Shown: positions 1 to 7,945 of the stretch, in pieces
How the letters are laid out: each line of letters begins with the position of its first letter
Position numbering within the stretch: the stretch's first letter is position 1
Assembly (NCBI GenBank): GCA_035560795.1
Contig: DATMYV010000024.1
Coordinates: forward strand, 1 to 64,000
Source of the DNA: Longilinea sp035560795
Lineage (GTDB): Bacteria; Chloroflexota; Anaerolineae; Anaerolineales; Anaerolineaceae
Length of the DNA: 64,000 nt
Reading direction: 5' to 3'
Notes under the pieces: model-generated
The model's input: only the letters and a program-made list of their open reading frames with translations
Told to the model about the DNA's origin: nothing
The model's database searches: none
Made by a program: the position numbers and the translations under genes

Positions 1-23
1 AATTATGTGTTAAGGAGAAACCT

Positions 24-458
24 ATGAAGAAGACGTTTTTTATCCTTGCGGTGATTTTGGTCATGAGCGCTATTCTCTTAAGCGCTTGCGGTGGCGGCGG
101 AAGCACCAAATCAACCTCAACGCGGCCTGATGTCCCTTCAACTTATTCCGGGAAGACGAATCCGGTGGCCGGTAAGACGGATGCTTCCGATTCTGGCAAA
201 TTGGTTTTTGATACCAACTGTGCCTCCTGCCACGGCGCAACCGGAGCAGGGGATGGTGCGGCTGCGGCTGCTCTGGATCCCAAACCGGCCAATTTGGATA
301 AGGCCGTGGCCGAAGTCAGCGATGCTTACCTCTTTTGGCGGATTTCCGAAGGCGGAGCGAGCGCTCCTTTTAATTCTTCAATGCCTGCCTGGAAGGGAAT
401 TCTCAGCGAAAATGATATTTGGAACGTCATCACCTATATACAAATGAACTTCAAGTAA
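24..458 (+). CDS. Mono-haem cytochrome c lipoprotein
   Basis: A 144-residue secreted electron carrier. Residues 5-21 form a hydrophobic signal ending in a lipobox (LLSAC, lipidated Cys22). A Gly/Ser/Thr-rich linker follows, then a small class I cytochrome c domain with the haem-binding CASCH at Cys66, Cys69 and His70. Met120 in SSMPAW is the likely distal ligand. It should sit on the outer face of the membrane. An AAGGAG ribosome site lies just before the ATG. The oxidase operon starts about 2.7 kb downstream, so it may donate electrons to that oxidase, but this is inferred only from proximity. A strong terminator follows at once, so it ends a transcript that begins left of the window. Confidence 0.9.
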   Translation: MKKTFFILAVILVMSAILLSACGGGGSTKSTSTRPDVPSTYSGKTNPVAGKTDASDSGKLVFDTNCASCHGATGAGDGAAAAALDPKPANLDKAVAEVSDAYLFWRISEGGASAPFNSSMPAWKGILSENDIWNVITYIQMNFK

Positions 459-473
459 ACCGGAAAGAATGTA

Positions 474-509
474 AATAAATCCCCTGCGGTCTGCAGGGGA
501 TTTATTTTT
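474..509 (+). terminator. Rho-independent terminator
   Basis: A perfect 14-bp inverted repeat (474-487 against 493-506) with a 5-base loop GGTCT is followed by a T-rich run. It ends the cytochrome c transcript and covers a possible TTG start of the histidine kinase at 508, which argues for the downstream ATG at 577. Confidence 0.85.
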
Positions 510-564
510 GTCATCACTCCTTCGAGTGAAAGTTGTACAGCAGGAAAAAATATCTGGTTTCAGG

Positions 565-570
565 TACAAT
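565..570 (+). promoter_or_regulatory. -10 box TACAAT for a leaderless histidine kinase mRNA
   Basis: TACAAT ends six bases before the ATG at 577, so transcription would begin at or next to the start codon. No ribosome site precedes that ATG. No clear -35 element is visible. The same arrangement recurs at 20906, 55937 and 61653. Confidence 0.5.
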
Positions 571-576
571 TATTCT

Positions 577-2379
577 ATGGATACGTTGCGGCGACTGAAA
601 TCCCCGAAAATTCTTCTGGCTGGTCTGGTTGGTTTATTTATTTCCTGGATTGTCTTGTGGATTGGATGGATTCTACAAAACCCGCATACATCACCCTCCA
701 TGTCATTTTGGATAATCTCCATATTAGAATCATTCAGTATGGCATTATTAATCATGATTTCTTTGAGTCTCTTGCAAACCCAGCATGATATTTCCGAAGA
801 TTTTGTAAAAACGGAGAATAGACTCAGTGTAATTGAGCGGGAATTAAACAGCGTCAATCGTATTACCCATTTGTTGGCCACAGCCCAGGATGAAAAACAA
901 TTAATCGAAGGCGCACTCGGTTTGATTCAGGAGACCTCCGATGCAGCAGGCGTATCCTTTGTCCCGATGGATGAGTGGGGGATTCCGCTGCCTGCTTATA
1001 GTCTGGGCAGGCAGCCGCAGCCTGTAATAACTGCTTGGGCAGAGCATTTATCCACATCCCGCGTACGCCAGGCCTGCAGCCAGTGCCAGGGTTTGCATGC
1101 CGAAGCAGGGATGAAATGTCCAGTCCTGGAGGGTCCTTTTAATTCTTTGGATGTCTATTGTCTGCCCGTCCGGCGAAATGAATTGATGTTGGGAATGGTC
1201 AACCTCTACCTGCCGCCCATGCAAGAACTGGACCCAGGAATGGTTACCTATCTTGAAACCTTCCTGGGTGAAATCGCTCAAACCCTTGAGGTCTTCCGTC
1301 TACGTGCCCATGAAGGAAATGTCTTGCGCTATTACCAGCGGGATGATTCAGTGATTCCCGAGTTGGATGGACAATTGGCAGGTCTGATGGATGATATGCT
1401 GCCTCTCCTGGGGGCAGAAGCCACAATTCTCCAGATTCAGCCCCTTGATGGACGTAAAGAACCTTTACGAATACAACAAGGCTCCATAACCGGGTTGGAA
1501 GCGCTTAAGAAATGGGCAAGCGTTTCGGATCAAACCAACGGTAAGATTTTACCTGGCGAAATACGATGGCAGGACCGCATCCAGGTAGAACCCTTTAATC
1601 TTCTAAACGGCAGCGTGATTGGGAAATTGTGGATCTTGCTGAGAGAAGGCGCTGAGTTTTCCGAAGGACATCGAATAGTGATTGATCACATCACCCATCA
1701 GGTAGGCTTGCTGGCGGAGATGGACCGGCTAAGGAAGTCTTTGAAATTTGAGGTTGTGATTCAGGAACGGACCCGTCTGGCTCGTGAGATTCATGACAGC
1801 TTGGCTCAAACCCTGGCGTTTCTCAAGCTTACCGCTGCCCAAATGCAACACTATTTGGGCCAGGGTGACTATCAGAATCTGAATAAGGCACTCAAGCAAA
1901 GCTATCAAGCTTTGAGCGAGGCTTACATTGACACGCGCAAGGTAATCGATGATTTGCGTCTCAACCCGCAAGAAGATCTCTCAGGCTGGCTGACACAACT
2001 TGCTCTAAAACATGAACGCGATCTTGGCGTTCCAATCCAATGCGATATTACTGAAGGCATTCCCACATTGCCGCCAGAAATCCAGGTGCAACTCCTGCGT
2101 ATTATCCAGGAAGCCCTTAATAATATTCGCAAGCATTCTCAGGCTTCCCATGTTTCAGTAAATGTACAGCATTGGAAGGAAAACCTGGTTTTCGAAATTC
2201 AAGATGATGGTCAGGGATTCATGCCTGAAGAAGTACCTGAAATATCACGGTATGGTTTACGGGGAATGCGCGAGAGGTCTGAAGCCATTGGCGCTGATTT
2301 TCAAGTGATCAGCCAGCCCGGGCAGGGAACGACTGTTCGTCTGCTGCTGCCTGTTCCCCAGCAGGAGGTGGGAGATTGA
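577..2379 (+). CDS. NarL-type sensor histidine kinase (2TM-GAF-HisKA_3-HATPase)
   Basis: A sensor kinase of 600 residues from the ATG at 577. Two hydrophobic helices near the N terminus are followed by a coiled region, a GAF-like domain (roughly residues 75-235), a second GAF-like stretch, a HisKA_3 dimerisation helix and an HATPase_c domain. The phospho-accepting His is His406 in the motif REIHDSLAQTL. The ATPase N box (EALNNIRKHS) and G boxes (DDGQGF, YGLRGMRER) are intact. The stop overlaps the start of the response regulator, so the two form a pair. The stimulus is unknown; paired cysteines in the first GAF region (SQCQG, MKCP) could bind a metal or cofactor, which is speculative. A TTG at 508 would add 23 residues but lies inside the terminator. 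Confidence 0.9.
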   Translation: MDTLRRLKSPKILLAGLVGLFISWIVLWIGWILQNPHTSPSMSFWIISILESFSMALLIMISLSLLQTQHDISEDFVKTENRLSVIERELNSVNRITHLLATAQDEKQLIEGALGLIQETSDAAGVSFVPMDEWGIPLPAYSLGRQPQPVITAWAEHLSTSRVRQACSQCQGLHAEAGMKCPVLEGPFNSLDVYCLPVRRNELMLGMVNLYLPPMQELDPGMVTYLETFLGEIAQTLEVFRLRAHEGNVLRYYQRDDSVIPELDGQLAGLMDDMLPLLGAEATILQIQPLDGRKEPLRIQQGSITGLEALKKWASVSDQTNGKILPGEIRWQDRIQVEPFNLLNGSVIGKLWILLREGAEFSEGHRIVIDHITHQVGLLAEMDRLRKSLKFEVVIQERTRLAREIHDSLAQTLAFLKLTAAQMQHYLGQGDYQNLNKALKQSYQALSEAYIDTRKVIDDLRLNPQEDLSGWLTQLALKHERDLGVPIQCDITEGIPTLPPEIQVQLLRIIQEALNNIRKHSQASHVSVNVQHWKENLVFEIQDDGQGFMPEEVPEISRYGLRGMRERSEAIGADFQVISQPGQGTTVRLLLPVPQQEVGD

Positions 2380-3026
2380 GTCCGAATCGTTTGCGGCTCG
2401 TGGTCGTGGATGACCATGCACTTTTTCGGCGAGGATTAGTCGGTCTGCTGGCAGATATGCCTGAATTTACAGTCGTTGGCGAAGCGGGCGACGGCCACCA
2501 AGCCCTTGATGTGATCATGATGCAAAAACCTGATCTGGTCCTGTTGGATGTCAATATGCCTCAAATGGATGGGGTAGAAACCGTTCAAGAGCTGCGCGCA
2601 CGAAAAGACCCTGTTCATATCCTGATGCTTACAATTTCCCAAAATGATGAAGACCTGATGGGCGCCATTCGGGCTGGCGCAGATGGTTATCTTTTAAAAA
2701 ATACCGAACCTGAGGACCTTCGCAAAGCACTCTTGAAGGTTGCAGAAGGGCAGGGAGTCTTATCGCCAGAGGTTACGGCCCAAGTAATGCGCGCAGTGGC
2801 AAATCCTGTCAATACTCCGGAGCAACCATTGAGCGAGCGCGAAATGGATGTGTTGCGTTGCCTGGCAGACGGACAGACGACCCACCAAATCAGCAGCCTA
2901 TTATTTATTTCAGAAAATACCGTCAAAACCCATATCCGTCATATTCTGGAAAAAATGGAATCCGACAACCGTGTTGAAGCAGTTGGCAAGGCACTAAAAA
3001 TGGGCCTGATCCGGCCCATCCAATAA
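2376..3026 (+). CDS. NarL/LuxR-family response regulator
   Basis: A 216-residue DNA-binding regulator, partner of the kinase just upstream. The receiver has the acidic pair Asp12-Asp13, the phospho-acceptor Asp58 in LLDVNMPQMDG and the conserved Lys in GYLLKN. The C-terminal LuxR/GerE helix-turn-helix (about residues 150-210) carries LSEREMDVLRCLADG and ISENTVKTHIRHILEKM. The start is TTG at 2376, overlapping the kinase stop by four bases and preceded by a strong AGGAGGTGGGAGA site, so translation is probably coupled. Targets are unknown; the oxidase operon immediately downstream is one candidate. Confidence 0.93.
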   Translation: MSPNRLRLVVVDDHALFRRGLVGLLADMPEFTVVGEAGDGHQALDVIMMQKPDLVLLDVNMPQMDGVETVQELRARKDPVHILMLTISQNDEDLMGAIRAGADGYLLKNTEPEDLRKALLKVAEGQGVLSPEVTAQVMRAVANPVNTPEQPLSEREMDVLRCLADGQTTHQISSLLFISENTVKTHIRHILEKMESDNRVEAVGKALKMGLIRPIQ

Positions 3027-3060
3027 ATATATTCTCAGCAATTTCTTATCTACCACCCAG

Positions 3061-3088
3061 GTCCGGAAACACTCGTTTCCGGACTTTT
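3061..3088 (+). terminator. Rho-independent terminator
   Basis: GTCCGGAAAC and GTTTCCGGAC form a perfect 10-bp stem around an ACTC loop, followed by TTTT. It separates the two-component pair from the oxidase operon. Confidence 0.85.
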
Positions 3089-3185
3089 CATACGGGTGAG
3101 ACCAAAATCATTCTTTTGTTTTACATAAATAACCCGAAAAGGCCGGGCATGAGAATAGCTCTGACGGCAGAAAAAAAGTAAATTT

Positions 3186-3239
3186 ATGGAGCAAGTTAAA
3201 CACTTCGTTGAACGCAAGGATGGCGAGAGAGAAGAGTGA
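3186..3239 (+). CDS. Possible 17-codon leader peptide upstream of coxB
   Basis: An ATG at 3186 opens a highly charged 17-codon frame (MEQVKHFVERKDGEREE) whose TGA shares its last A with the ATG at 3239 of the next frame. That TGATG junction is typical of translational coupling. There is no convincing ribosome site before 3186, so this is only a candidate and could be chance. Confidence 0.25.
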   Translation: MEQVKHFVERKDGEREE

Positions 3240-4657
3240 TGGAAAAGTCCCTGCCAGGCAATGCCCGCCGTGTTTTGATTGCCTCTGCCAACCCTTTGTA
3301 TGGAAAAGGCTTGGAAAAACTATTGTCCCAGCAGGCAGGCGGACAACCCATTGAAATTCGACTCGCATCGACGATGAGCGCCACACTGGAAGCGCTGGAA
3401 CAATGGAACCCAACCCTGGTCATTGTCGATTATGACGACCATACAATTGATCGCGCCCAATTTCTTAATCAGTTCATCACGGGCGAAGGCCCAATGCAAG
3501 TCATGCTTGTTTCTCTAAAAGCCAGCGGTGCGGCTGTGGTTTATGACCGCCGCACGCTTTCATCCGATCAAACGCAAGATTGGTTACATATCCCAACGTC
3601 TACCCAACCCCCGCAGGTAAGCGATGTTCCCCGGAGGAGTGAAAGTATGAAACATTTTGCCATTGTGGCAGTGCTGGTGGCGATCTCAACGGTTCTGGTG
3701 GACTATCTTCTGCGCACAATCGGTTTACTACCCATTGAGGCCAGCACTCAGGCTACCATCATTGACCGGTTGTTCAACACCCATTTCATGGTAATTTCCT
3801 TCCTGTTTTCATTGATCGTGGTGTTTCTCGTTTATAGTCTGATCGTTTTCCGGAGGCGTGGAAAAGAAACTACCGAGGGCCAGTTCTTTAAAAGTTCAAC
3901 ACGCTTGGAAGTACTGTGGACGATCTTTCCGCTGGCGGCGGTCATCTATTTTTCTTATTTGGGGTCGCTTTCACTGGCCGAAACGCGAAAAGTCGATCCT
4001 CAAGCTTTGGAGGTGAAGGTAATTGGCCGGCAATGGTCCTGGACCTTTGAGTATCCTGATTTTGGCATAACATCGGACACTTTGCAATTACCGGTAAACC
4101 GCCAGGTGTTATTAAAAATGACATCTCAAGATGTGATTCACTCTTTCTGGGTACCTGAATTCCGCGTTAAACAGGATTTGCTGCCGGGTGAAAACCTTGT
4201 AAAGGAACTGCGAATTACGCCCACCATCATTGGGTCTTATAAAGTGCGCTGTGCTGAGCTTTGCGGAAAACTGCATGCCTATATGGAAAGTCCGGTGGTG
4301 GTCGTGAGCGATGCGGATTTTCAAACCTGGGTGGATGATCAGGTTAAACTGCTAAACGCCGATCCGGCTACGCGCGGCGAATTGGCTGCCAGGCAGAACG
4401 GCTGTTTTGCCTGCCATTCGATCGATGGCAGCAAACTGGTGGGACCGTCCTGGAAGAGTTTATTCGGATCCGAACGGAAATTCACTGACGGCACCAGCAT
4501 GGTTGCGGATGAGGTTTACCTCAAAAATTCCATTATTAAACCAGCTGCCGAGGTTGTGGCGGGTTTCCCAGCGGGCGTGATGCCTCAGACCTATGCTGAC
4601 TCGCTGACGGATGTCAAAATTGCCGACATTATCGCGTTTATCAAAACGCTCAAGTAA
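3236..4657 (+). CDS. coxB: Cytochrome c oxidase subunit II with C-terminal cytochrome c and N-terminal pseudo-receiver extension
   Basis: An open frame of 473 codons (GTG 3236 or ATG 3239). Residues 1 to about 125 resemble a NarL-type receiver: RVLIASANPLYGKGL matches the start of such domains, but the acidic pair is replaced by SAN, while LVIVDYDD keeps an Asp near the acceptor position. From Met138 onward it is ordinary CoxB: signal/TM segments, an HSFWVPEF strand, CuA ligands in CAELCGKLHAYM, then a fused cytochrome c domain with CFACH. That makes a caa3-type subunit II, which takes electrons at haem c and passes them through CuA to subunit I. A strong ribosome site precedes the internal ATG at 3647, so CoxB alone (336 residues) may be the main product. 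First gene of the cox-sco-surf1-cta operon. Confidence 0.9.
   Translation: MMEKSLPGNARRVLIASANPLYGKGLEKLLSQQAGGQPIEIRLASTMSATLEALEQWNPTLVIVDYDDHTIDRAQFLNQFITGEGPMQVMLVSLKASGAAVVYDRRTLSSDQTQDWLHIPTSTQPPQVSDVPRRSESMKHFAIVAVLVAISTVLVDYLLRTIGLLPIEASTQATIIDRLFNTHFMVISFLFSLIVVFLVYSLIVFRRRGKETTEGQFFKSSTRLEVLWTIFPLAAVIYFSYLGSLSLAETRKVDPQALEVKVIGRQWSWTFEYPDFGITSDTLQLPVNRQVLLKMTSQDVIHSFWVPEFRVKQDLLPGENLVKELRITPTIIGSYKVRCAELCGKLHAYMESPVVVVSDADFQTWVDDQVKLLNADPATRGELAARQNGCFACHSIDGSKLVGPSWKSLFGSERKFTDGTSMVADEVYLKNSIIKPAAEVVAGFPAGVMPQTYADSLTDVKIADIIAFIKTLK
3632..3649 (+). promoter_or_regulatory. Internal ribosome binding site and likely CoxB start
   Basis: GGAGGAGTGAAAGT immediately precedes the in-frame ATG at 3647. 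The residues after it (MKHFAIVAVLV) look like a CoxB signal/TM segment. This site decides whether CoxB is made separately from the receiver-like extension; no stop codon lies between the two. Confidence 0.7.
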
Positions 4658-4678
4658 AACAGGCCAAGGAGTGAACGA

Positions 4679-6529
4679 ATGAGAAAATTGTTTTCAATCG
4701 GATTGGTACGCGGCATCCTTGGGCAAATCGTAGGCACTGCGCTGGGTATTGGTTTGTTGACCGGTATCCGGGCCGCCATGGGATTGGGCTGGAAAGCTGA
4801 ACCGGCAGCCGTTTTAGGCGCATTTTTTGGCGTGTTCGGCTTTCTGATCGCCGTTGGTGCGGTGTCTGATTGGTGGAAATGGGCTAAAGGCGAGGATACC
4901 CTTGAAGCTGAGGAATTTAAGGATCCGCCTGGCATGGGCAGGTACTTTGGCGTCAGCCTCGACCATAAGGTTATCGGCATCCAGTACGGCATTACCAGTC
5001 TGATCCTGTTGGCATTCGGCGGTTCGTTCGCTCTGATCTTCCGGACTGAATTGGCCGCTTCCGGGATGCAATTCCTGACCTTTGATTTATTCAATTCGCT
5101 GGTTGGCATGCATGGCATGGTGTTGATCATCTCCATCCTGCTGGGCATTGCCGGAATGGCCAACTATCTGGTACCACTGCTGATTGGCGCAAAGGATATG
5201 GCTTTCCCGCGGCTGAACGCGTTTGGCTTCTGGATTGCCGTTCCGGCTTCCCTGGTTCTTTTGAGTGCCATCCTGGTGGGAGGCTTTGATACAGGTTGGA
5301 CAGCTTACCCGCCGCTAAGCTTGCGTGCTCCGTTAGGAATGCAGATGTTTTTTGTCGGTGTATTTTTTAACGGCTGGTCATCCATCCTGGGTGCTTTAAA
5401 CCTGATCGCGACAATCATTCGGATGCGCGCCAAGGGCATGAATATGTTCCGCATGCCGATTTTTGCCTGGAGTGTATTGGCAACTTCGCTGATTGCACTT
5501 ACTGCCACCCAGTTAATCGGACTATCCTTCCAATTGGTCATGTTTGAGCGCTTGTTCGGCATGCCCTTCTTTGACGCCACCAAGGGCGGCAATCCAATTC
5601 TCTTCCAACATCTCTTCTGGTTCTATTCACATCCGGCGGTGTATGTCTTCATCCTGCCGGGTTTGGGGATCATCAGCGAACTGCTGCCGGTTTTCGTACG
5701 CAAACCGTTGTTCGGTTACAAATGGGTGGCCATGTCCTCCATGGGCATCGCTTTGACCGGTTTCCTGGTTTGGGGACACCACATGTTCACGGCTGGCATC
5801 GAGGATTACCTGCGGGTACCGTTTATGTACAGTACCTTGTTGGTGGCCGTGCCCACTGGCGTGAAATTCTTTAGCTGGGTGGCCACCTTATGGCAGGGAC
5901 GTATCCGCTTTCCGGTGCCTATGCTATTTGTTCTCGGCGGTATCGTCGTCTTTCTGTTGGGAGGCCTGACAGGTCCCCCGAGCGGCACTGTTTCAACCGA
6001 CCTGCATCTTCACGACACATACTTTATCGTTGGCCATTTCCATGACACGATGTTCGGCGGGTACATCTTCCCGCTGTTCGCCGCCATCTATTACTGGTAT
6101 CCGAAAATTACCGGGCGCAAGTTGAATGAAACGTTGGGTAAATTGCACTTCTATCTGATGACTCCTGCATTCCTGGTGATGACGTTGGGGCAAATGCGGG
6201 TCGGTATGCTGGGCATGCGCCGCCGGATTGCCGATTATGATCCGGCGCAAGGGTTCGATACCACACAGTTGATCATTACCATTGCGGGTTTTCTAATTGC
6301 ACTTTCTGTGTTGTTTTTGTTCATCAATCTCATCCGCAGTGCAAAGCACGGGGAAGTGGCAGAAGGAAATATCTGGGAATCCCGTTCACCAGAATGGGCT
6401 ATGCTGCCATCACCAGCACCCATGCATAATTACGATCAGGATTTTCAGGTGGTTGGCGACCCGTATGATTACGGTCTGGCAGGTTCTCGATACACCGAGT
6501 TGGTGACCCAACCGGTGGGCGATGATTAA
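4679..6529 (+). CDS. coxA: Cytochrome c oxidase subunit I, type A2
   Basis: The haem-copper catalytic subunit of the terminal oxidase, 616 residues, reducing oxygen to water and pumping protons. Helix VI reads YSHPAVY: the A1-type glutamate of HPEVY is absent and the Tyr-Ser pair is present, the hallmark of A2-type oxidases. CuB histidines appear in HPAVY and GHHMF, the haem ligands in VGHFHDTMFGG. About 80 extra N-terminal residues with two hydrophobic helices precede the conserved core. An AAGGAG site lies before the ATG. It follows coxB by 21 bases in the same operon. Confidence 0.97.
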   Translation: MRKLFSIGLVRGILGQIVGTALGIGLLTGIRAAMGLGWKAEPAAVLGAFFGVFGFLIAVGAVSDWWKWAKGEDTLEAEEFKDPPGMGRYFGVSLDHKVIGIQYGITSLILLAFGGSFALIFRTELAASGMQFLTFDLFNSLVGMHGMVLIISILLGIAGMANYLVPLLIGAKDMAFPRLNAFGFWIAVPASLVLLSAILVGGFDTGWTAYPPLSLRAPLGMQMFFVGVFFNGWSSILGALNLIATIIRMRAKGMNMFRMPIFAWSVLATSLIALTATQLIGLSFQLVMFERLFGMPFFDATKGGNPILFQHLFWFYSHPAVYVFILPGLGIISELLPVFVRKPLFGYKWVAMSSMGIALTGFLVWGHHMFTAGIEDYLRVPFMYSTLLVAVPTGVKFFSWVATLWQGRIRFPVPMLFVLGGIVVFLLGGLTGPPSGTVSTDLHLHDTYFIVGHFHDTMFGGYIFPLFAAIYYWYPKITGRKLNETLGKLHFYLMTPAFLVMTLGQMRVGMLGMRRRIADYDPAQGFDTTQLIITIAGFLIALSVLFLFINLIRSAKHGEVAEGNIWESRSPEWAMLPSPAPMHNYDQDFQVVGDPYDYGLAGSRYTELVTQPVGDD

Positions 6530-6546
6530 GGGAGATGGGGTAAACC

Positions 6547-6765
6547 ATGGATACAAGGAAAACGACCAGAAAAGGACTGGCTTTACGGCGCGGGGTCATC
6601 GTGTTCCTGGCTTTGGCCGTGCTCACCGCAGTTGAATTTGTGGCGGCACGGAGCGGGGTTCCATCAGCGATCCTGTGGATCATCGCAATTCTAAAGGCGG
6701 CTTTGGTGATCAATTTCTTTATGCATCTTTCCAGGCTTTTTCAGCCGGATGAAGGAGGACACTGA
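6547..6765 (+). CDS. Cytochrome c oxidase subunit IV-like small membrane protein
   Basis: A 72-residue protein with two hydrophobic helices. The second helix ends in INFFMHLSRLF, matching the FFMHL signature of prokaryotic subunit IV (COX4_pro). It lies between coxA and coxC and its stop overlaps the coxC ATG by one base, the usual place for this subunit. Its role is accessory, probably in assembly or stability of the complex. The family call rests on position and the one motif. Confidence 0.8.
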   Translation: MDTRKTTRKGLALRRGVIVFLALAVLTAVEFVAARSGVPSAILWIIAILKAALVINFFMHLSRLFQPDEGGH

Positions 6766-7334
6766 TGTCAACTGCGGCCCATTCTTTGGCTGAATATCAA
6801 CGCAAGGTCGCAACCAGCCGGTTGGGTTTATGGCTGTTCCTACTTTCGGACACCTTCGTGTTTGGCGGCCTGATGGTATCGCGCTTTTACCTGTTAGGCG
6901 GGCGGCGGCCTGATTTGAATACCACGCTTGGCCTCATTGTGACTTCGGTATTGCTGATCAGCAGTTTCTTCATGAATCGAGCCGAGGTTTCAATTTCTCA
7001 TGGCGACCGAAAAGGGTTCATTATCAGTACGGCCATCACTTTGTTTTTGGGAATCGCCTTCCTGGTTGGCGTGGTGGGGGTGGAGTGGCAGTTGGCTCCA
7101 TTCGGCCCGGCAGATGGTCCGGAAGGGGCCGTGTTCTATATGATGACGGGCATGCATGCTTTCCATGTGTTAACTGGCGTGTTGTTTTTGATCATTATCC
7201 TGCGTAATGGTTTGAAGAACCGCTATTCAGCTGAGCGCCACTGGGCTGTTGAAGCAGCAGCCAATTACTGGCACTTTGTCGATCTGGTCTGGATCTTCTT
7301 CTACCCGGCACTGTACTTGATAGGAACCCTGTAA
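6765..7334 (+). CDS. coxC: Cytochrome c oxidase subunit III
   Basis: A 189-residue membrane protein with about five helices, the short bacterial form of subunit III. Recognisable family stretches are RLGLWLFLLSDTFVFGG near the N terminus, GMHAFHVLTG, and AANYWHFVDLVWIFFYPALYL at the C terminus. It stabilises subunit I and proton uptake in the oxidase. It starts on the last base of the preceding stop codon, so it is translationally coupled to the subunit IV-like gene. Confidence 0.95.
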   Translation: MSTAAHSLAEYQRKVATSRLGLWLFLLSDTFVFGGLMVSRFYLLGGRRPDLNTTLGLIVTSVLLISSFFMNRAEVSISHGDRKGFIISTAITLFLGIAFLVGVVGVEWQLAPFGPADGPEGAVFYMMTGMHAFHVLTGVLFLIIILRNGLKNRYSAERHWAVEAAANYWHFVDLVWIFFYPALYLIGTL

Positions 7335-7344
7335 AGGATCTGGC

Positions 7345-7944
7345 ATGAAACGGAATTTGGTGTGGATTGTGGTGGCTGTTCTGGTAGGTCTCATTGCACT
7401 TTGGAGTGTAGTTTTTGCCCGGCCGTATTCACTGCGCGGGTCGGAACTTACTCCAGCCGGAATTGCGCCAGAAATCAACCTTGATCGAGCTGGCGGTGGA
7501 CGTTACCAGTTAAGCGCTCGTACAGGCCGCCCGGTCGTGATTTTTTTCGGCTACACCAATTGCCCGGATGTTTGCCCGGCAACCATGGCTCAGTTTAAAC
7601 AGGTGCGGACATCCCTGAAAGACCAGGCAAATGAGGTTGATTTCCTGCTGATTACCGTCGATCCTGCGCGCGATACATCCGATAAAATGGCAACCTACCT
7701 GAAGGGTTTTGATGCCGGGGTAATCGGTCTGACTGGCAATGAAGCGGATATGGCATCGGTATGGCAATCCTACGGCGTGTTTCGCCAGATTTCGCCTGGA
7801 ACGAACGCAGACAACTATTCGGTCGATCATACCAGCCGGCTATACGTGGTGGATAAAAAGGGGAATTTGCGCATGACTTACCCCTTTGGTACAACCGTGG
7901 CAGACATTGTTTCCGATTTGCGCTTCCTTATCCGGGAGAAATGA
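7345..7944 (+). CDS. sco: SCO1/SenC copper chaperone
   Basis: A 199-residue membrane-anchored thioredoxin-fold protein that delivers copper to the CuA site of CoxB. One N-terminal helix (about residues 5-24) is followed by the SCO domain with the metal-binding CPDVC (Cys73, Cys77) and His162 in VDHTSRLYV. The full ligand set is present. It sits ten bases after coxC inside the oxidase operon, as expected for an assembly factor. Confidence 0.95.
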   Translation: MKRNLVWIVVAVLVGLIALWSVVFARPYSLRGSELTPAGIAPEINLDRAGGGRYQLSARTGRPVVIFFGYTNCPDVCPATMAQFKQVRTSLKDQANEVDFLLITVDPARDTSDKMATYLKGFDAGVIGLTGNEADMASVWQSYGVFRQISPGTNADNYSVDHTSRLYVVDKKGNLRMTYPFGTTVADIVSDLRFLIREK

Positions 7945-7945
7945 T

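Noticed and set aside
4591..5163. A 190-codon minus-strand frame opposite coxA
   Set aside because: It is Pro/Ala/Asn-rich and mirrors the coding strand of a certain gene; it is a shadow.
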